Shown here: positions 15,348 to 17,475 of the stretch, one piece after another
How the letters are laid out: every line of letters starts with the position of its first letter
Numbering within the stretch: position 1 is the first letter of the stretch
NCBI GenBank assembly: GCA_964448405.1
Contig: CAYUVW010000025.1
Coordinates: 1 to 17,475 of the forward strand
Length of the DNA: 17,475 nt
Source of the DNA: DAORHV01 sp964448405
GTDB taxonomy: Bacteria > Patescibacteriota > Gracilibacteria > Peribacterales > Peribacteraceae
Reading direction: 5' to 3'
Translations under genes and position numbers: made by a program
The notes under the pieces: generated by a model
The model's input: the letters and a program-made list of their open reading frames with translations, nothing else
Database searches by the model: none
What the model was told of the DNA's origin: nothing

Positions 15348-15382
15348 AGTATATTTATACTACATTTATACAAATAAAGCAA
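15348..15382 (-). promoter_or_regulatory. AT-rich promoter with a palindrome over the -10, upstream of the CutA1-like gene
   Basis: Reading the minus strand, TTGCTT (15382-15377), a 17-nt spacer and TATAAA (15359-15354) form a promoter-like pair with a leader of about 28 nt. A 14-nt palindrome, AGTATATTTATACT (15348-15361), covers the -10 and could be an operator. The stretch at about 15345-15400 is strikingly AT-rich against its GC-rich surroundings. Confidence 0.4.
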
Positions 15383-15530
15383 ATATTGAGAAATTGGCTT
15401 CAGAAAGAGCTGAAATGAAGAATTGATCTTCTCGGACCCTCGTTTCATCGTAGGCCGCTGGCATTATGTTGTCTTGCGTTATTTCCCGCATTCTCGACTT
15501 GTCGACGCCATAGCGCGATACGGTTGTTCC

Positions 15531-15539
15531 TGGTATACA
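15531..15539 (+). promoter_or_regulatory. Possible -10 of the tRNA-Leu gene
   Basis: TGG followed by TATACA (15534-15539) resembles an extended -10 about 50 nt before the tRNA. No matching -35 was found. The gap 15320-15591 shows only this, the AT-rich promoter, and no credible gene. Confidence 0.25.
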
Positions 15540-15591
15540 CGCTCCGCTAGACTACAGTTCCTCGTTCTTTGGAGACCCGCGGTTCAAATAT

Positions 15592-15677
15592 GCCCAGGTG
15601 GCGAAATGGCAGACGCACTACCTTGAGGTGGTAGCGGGAGCAATCCCGTGGAGGTTCGACTCCTCTCCTGGGCACCA
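15592..15677 (+). tRNA. tRNA-Leu(GAG) with long variable arm
   Basis: Acceptor GCCCAGG (15592-15598) pairs with CCTGGGC. The anticodon stem CTACC/GGTAG encloses the loop TTGAGGT, giving anticodon GAG (reads CUC and CUU). The type II variable arm is CGGG-AGCAAT-CCCG. The T arm GGAGG/CCTCT encloses TTCGACT. The discriminator A and an encoded CCA end at 15677. All class II leucine tRNA features are present. Confidence 0.95.
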
Positions 15678-15802
15678 GTTTACTCTCGTGAAAGGAAACG
15701 TCCCGCTCCCAGCGGTAAGCTCTTGAGCGTAGCGAAAGGCTTGGCGCGCAGTCCCTTTAGGGATTTCCCCTCACGGACTCTCCTTCGGAAGCGGATCGCT
15801 CC

Positions 15803-15849
15803 AGGCAGGCAAAGCCTGCCTTCGCGGCTTTTTACAGAATACAAAAGCC
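15803..15849 (+). terminator. Overlapping hairpins with T-run after tRNA-Leu
   Basis: Three overlapping stems are possible. AGGCAGGC pairs with GCCTGCCT across AAA (15803-15821). AAAGCC (15811-15816) pairs with GGCTTT (15826-15831), followed by two more Ts, which is the terminator-like form. GGCTTTT (15826-15832) pairs with AAAAGCC (15843-15849). They cannot all form together. This is the likely end of the tRNA transcript, and it also separates the tRNA from the convergent GGDEF-like gene. Confidence 0.5.
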
Positions 15850-15851
15850 TG

Positions 15852-16862
15852 CTATCCGACCAATCCCATACCTTCCAGTTCATCGATTCTGCGCAATGCT
15901 GCCTCCAGCTTGGCGCGCATATCGTCCATTTCCAGTTGTAGACGGCGGTTTTCGGCGTTGCGCAGCAAGAATGCCTTCCACTTCGGGTCCGTAATACCTT
16001 CGCGGAANNNNNNNNNNNNNNNNNNNNNNNNNNNNNNNNNNNNNNNNNNNNNNNNNNNNNNNNNNNNNNNNNNNNNNNNNNNNNNNNNNNNNNNNNNNNN
16101 NNNNNNNGTCCATTCGTCGTCGTACTCCATGACGAATTCCGGGTCATCGAATGAAATGTGCCCATTCAGACCGGGATCTTCGGCGATGGCTTGCTGCAGT
16201 TCCACCGAGAGTTCATCCAGCATCTGTTTCGTCACCGGTGCGTCGGCCGAGCGCACGACCATCAGGAATTCATCACCGGCCACGGCGTACGCCTCTGCAC
16301 GCAGTCCACGCTCCTGTAGCCAGCTTTGTACACGCGGAGAGGGGCTGCGCAAAAACTTGGCCAGAGCCTCTAGGTATTTGCCGGCGTGCGAGTGACTGGT
16401 GCAATCCACAATCGTCTTGGTGCCGTCTACATCCAGAAAGATGGCGCCCATGCGTTCCAGGCGCTCGGGGCTTTCCGCCGAGGCCACGGCGATAAGATTG
16501 CGCGCGATGATGGGCGGCTGCGTATCGAAATGCGCAATGGAGTGGTCACTGTTCGACAATGCGGAATCGCGACCTACTTCCATATGCGCCATGAGCAACT
16601 GCATATCGAAGAACGGAGCCAGCGCGGATTTTTCGGTTTCATCCAAATTGGCATGTGTTTTTTCTTCAGTGCCGATTTCGTAGTCCACCAGTAAATCCAG
16701 TTTTCGGCGCACCAATGCCCGAATGTACTCCGGTAATCGCGGTAACAATACTTCGTACAGATACGGAGCACCCTGCGGGTATTCCTTCTCGTAGAGTGCG
16801 CGGAGTTGCGCGTGAACGACACGCAAATCCGCCGCCGGTTGCAGCTTTGGTTCCGAATTCAT
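15852..16862 (-). CDS. GGDEF-like (AGDEF) protein, interrupted by an assembly gap
   Basis: 336 codons counting 100 unknown bases. Residues 138-205 match a GGDEF fold: GAIFLDVDGTKTIVD (metal-binding Asp pair in DVD, 144-146) and YAVAGDEFLMVV with AGDEF at 195-199 in place of GGDEF. Diguanylate cyclases make c-di-GMP, and the first Gly-to-Ala change does not by itself rule out activity. The N-terminal 130 residues are helical with no recognised sensor and no membrane segment, so the protein is probably cytoplasmic. After the gap the same frame gives a clear coiled coil (NAENRRLQLEMDDMRAKLEA) to the TAG stop. Frame continuity across the gap is consistent but unproven, because the gap length is probably arbitrary. 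Alternative: a degenerate GGDEF used as a c-di-GMP or nucleotide sensor. Confidence 0.7.
   Translation of the reverse strand: MNSEPKLQPAADLRVVHAQLRALYEKEYPQGAPYLYEVLLPRLPEYIRALVRRKLDLLVDYEIGTEEKTHANLDETEKSALAPFFDMQLLMAHMEVGRDSALSNSDHSIAHFDTQPPIIARNLIAVASAESPERLERMGAIFLDVDGTKTIVDCTSHSHAGKYLEALAKFLRSPSPRVQSWLQERGLRAEAYAVAGDEFLMVVRSADAPVTKQMLDELSVELQQAIAEDPGLNGHISFDDPEFVMEYDDEWXXXXXXXXXXXXXXXXXXXXXXXXXXXXXXXXXXFREGITDPKWKAFLLRNAENRRLQLEMDDMRAKLEAALRRIDELEGMGLVG
16008..16107. other. 100-N scaffold gap
   Basis: Exactly 100 Ns, the conventional length for a gap of unknown size. It lies inside the GGDEF-like gene, so up to an unknown number of residues of the domain's C-terminal half are missing. 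Confidence 0.99.
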
Positions 16863-16871
16863 GAGGCCGTT

Positions 16872-16899
16872 AAAATATCCTCTTTCTATAGTTTGTCAA
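16872..16899 (-). promoter_or_regulatory. Consensus -35 promoter of the GGDEF-like gene, 9 nt before its ATG
   Basis: On the minus strand a perfect TTGACA (16899-16894), a 16-nt spacer and TATTTT (16877-16872) lie in the 37-nt gap right after the upstream stop codon. Nine nt separate the -10 from the ATG at 16862, again predicting a leaderless mRNA. Confidence 0.55.
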
Positions 16900-17355
16900 C
16901 TATTCTTTTGGCTTTGTGATGCTCTTTTCATCTTGTAGTTCGGGTAGCCCGCTTTGCTGCTTGAGTGCGGCGCTTCGTGCGGTTTTCACCGCGTAGTACA
17001 ACGCGATGAAAAAGAGCAGCGCAAGCGTTTGATTGATCCAAAACAGCGAGTCGTATACCGAGAAATCACGGATGGCAAAGTATTCGAATGTCATGCATGC
17101 GCACAATGCAATGGCCGCTTCCACATATCCAAGCCAGCGCATGAGCGGATTCGCCAACCCGGCAATGATGTCCAGCACCAGAATCGCGCACAGGCCGACG
17201 TATGCCGAGACGGGCAGGCGGTCCTGGAAAAACGGAGTCGTGACCAACATGATGCTGCCGGCAATCATGAACAACCTACGCACCATGTCGCCGTAGTAGT
17301 GCGGTACATTCGAATGCTTCCAGCCGAGAAGGTCCAGTAGCGACGGCATACGCAT
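16900..17355 (-). CDS. Small multi-pass membrane protein of unknown function
   Basis: 151 aa with about four hydrophobic helices: roughly 26-42 (RLFMIAGSIMLVTTPFF), 49-67 (SAYVGLCAILVLDIIAGLA), 76-95 and 108-125. A conserved-looking N-terminal patch VPHYYGDMVRRLF precedes the first helix, and a Lys/Gln/Glu-rich tail follows the last. It has no cysteine pair or charged transmembrane motif that would suggest transport chemistry. The start is uncertain. A second ATG at 17349 lies 6 nt after a possible -10 (TAGTCT, 17361-17356), with TTGCGC 16 nt further upstream, so the protein may start at Met3. The family was not recognised. Confidence 0.75.
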   Translation of the reverse strand: MRMPSLLDLLGWKHSNVPHYYGDMVRRLFMIAGSIMLVTTPFFQDRLPVSAYVGLCAILVLDIIAGLANPLMRWLGYVEAAIALCACMTFEYFAIRDFSVYDSLFWINQTLALLFFIALYYAVKTARSAALKQQSGLPELQDEKSITKPKE

Positions 17356-17388
17356 AGACTACGCCGGTCGACATCATGCGCAAGGCTC

Positions 17389-17475
17389 TCAGCGGGTCTG
17401 CAGCAGATACTCCCGAATGAAGATCAGGCATGGCGCCACCGGCATGTCGGCCGGGAACGGCTTTGTTAAATCCAC
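17389..17475 (-). CDS. C-terminal 28 codons of an unidentified protein (partial)
   Basis: On the minus strand the frame entering from the right edge reads DLTKPFPADMPVAPCLIFIR and ends at TGA (17391-17389). The composition is protein-like and it lies 33 nt upstream of the next same-strand gene. Too short to name. Confidence 0.5.
   Translation of the reverse strand: MDLTKPFPADMPVAPCLIFIREYLLQTR

Noticed and set aside
15423..15626. 67-codon plus-strand ORF
   Set aside because: It runs into tRNA-Leu and has no protein-like composition.
15592..15677. tRNA-Leu as an attachment site of an integrated element
   Set aside because: No repeat of the tRNA 3' end, integrase or phage gene was found in the window.
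15648..15941. 97-codon plus-strand ORF
   Set aside because: It starts inside the tRNA, crosses the hairpin element and is antisense to the end of the GGDEF-like gene.

Overview
The window is a GC-rich bacterial chromosomal segment with short intergenic gaps and no mobile element, plasmid gene or CRISPR array. Several traits suggest a Patescibacteria/CPR genome, most likely of the Peregrinibacteria/Peribacteria type: a giant fibre-like surface protein with an ADYAE module and a serine-only tail, a small N-terminally anchored protein in front of ftsH, a multi-HTH protein, and almost no Shine-Dalgarno sequences. UGA is used as a normal stop (for example at 4921, 9971 and 17389), which argues against the code-25 Gracilibacteria/Absconditabacteria. 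The lineage call is an inference from protein style, because no marker gene is present.

Layout. Positions 3-4142 (+) hold the 3' part of a very large surface protein with fibre-like repeats, a seven-bladed LVIVD beta-propeller, an ADYAE module and a Ser-rich tail. Positions 4201-4923 (+) hold a GT2 polyprenyl-phosphate sugar transferase, which overlaps a convergent GT-C-like membrane glycosyltransferase (4896-6356, -) by 28 bp. Positions 6445-6939 (+) hold a small membrane-anchored protein, followed by ftsH (7025-8923, +) with a clear intrinsic terminator. A minus-strand pair follows: an unknown 135-aa protein coupled by an ATGA overlap to an S66 LD-carboxypeptidase. Positions 10608-13172 (+) hold an 854-aa protein with several XRE-like helix-turn-helix segments, then purB (13213-14529, +). 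A convergent gene (14531-15319, -) encodes a CutA1-like domain fused to a transmembrane helix and an outer domain. tRNA-Leu(GAG) lies at 15592-15677, followed by a hairpin-rich element. The right end has three minus-strand genes: a GGDEF-like protein interrupted by a 100-N gap, a small membrane protein, and the last 28 codons of an unidentified gene.

How the genes fit together. The left half is mostly envelope work: surface fibre, lipid-linked sugar transfer, membrane proteolysis and peptidoglycan trimming. The right half is regulation and housekeeping.

The most interesting cross-cutting signal is in the promoters. Several promoter-like hexamer pairs place the -10 box only 8-9 nt before the ATG (4201, 10608, 13213, 16862), which predicts leaderless mRNAs. 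Essentially no start in the window has a good Shine-Dalgarno sequence. The most novel-looking proteins are the multi-HTH protein, the CutA1-TM fusion and the propeller-bearing surface fibre.
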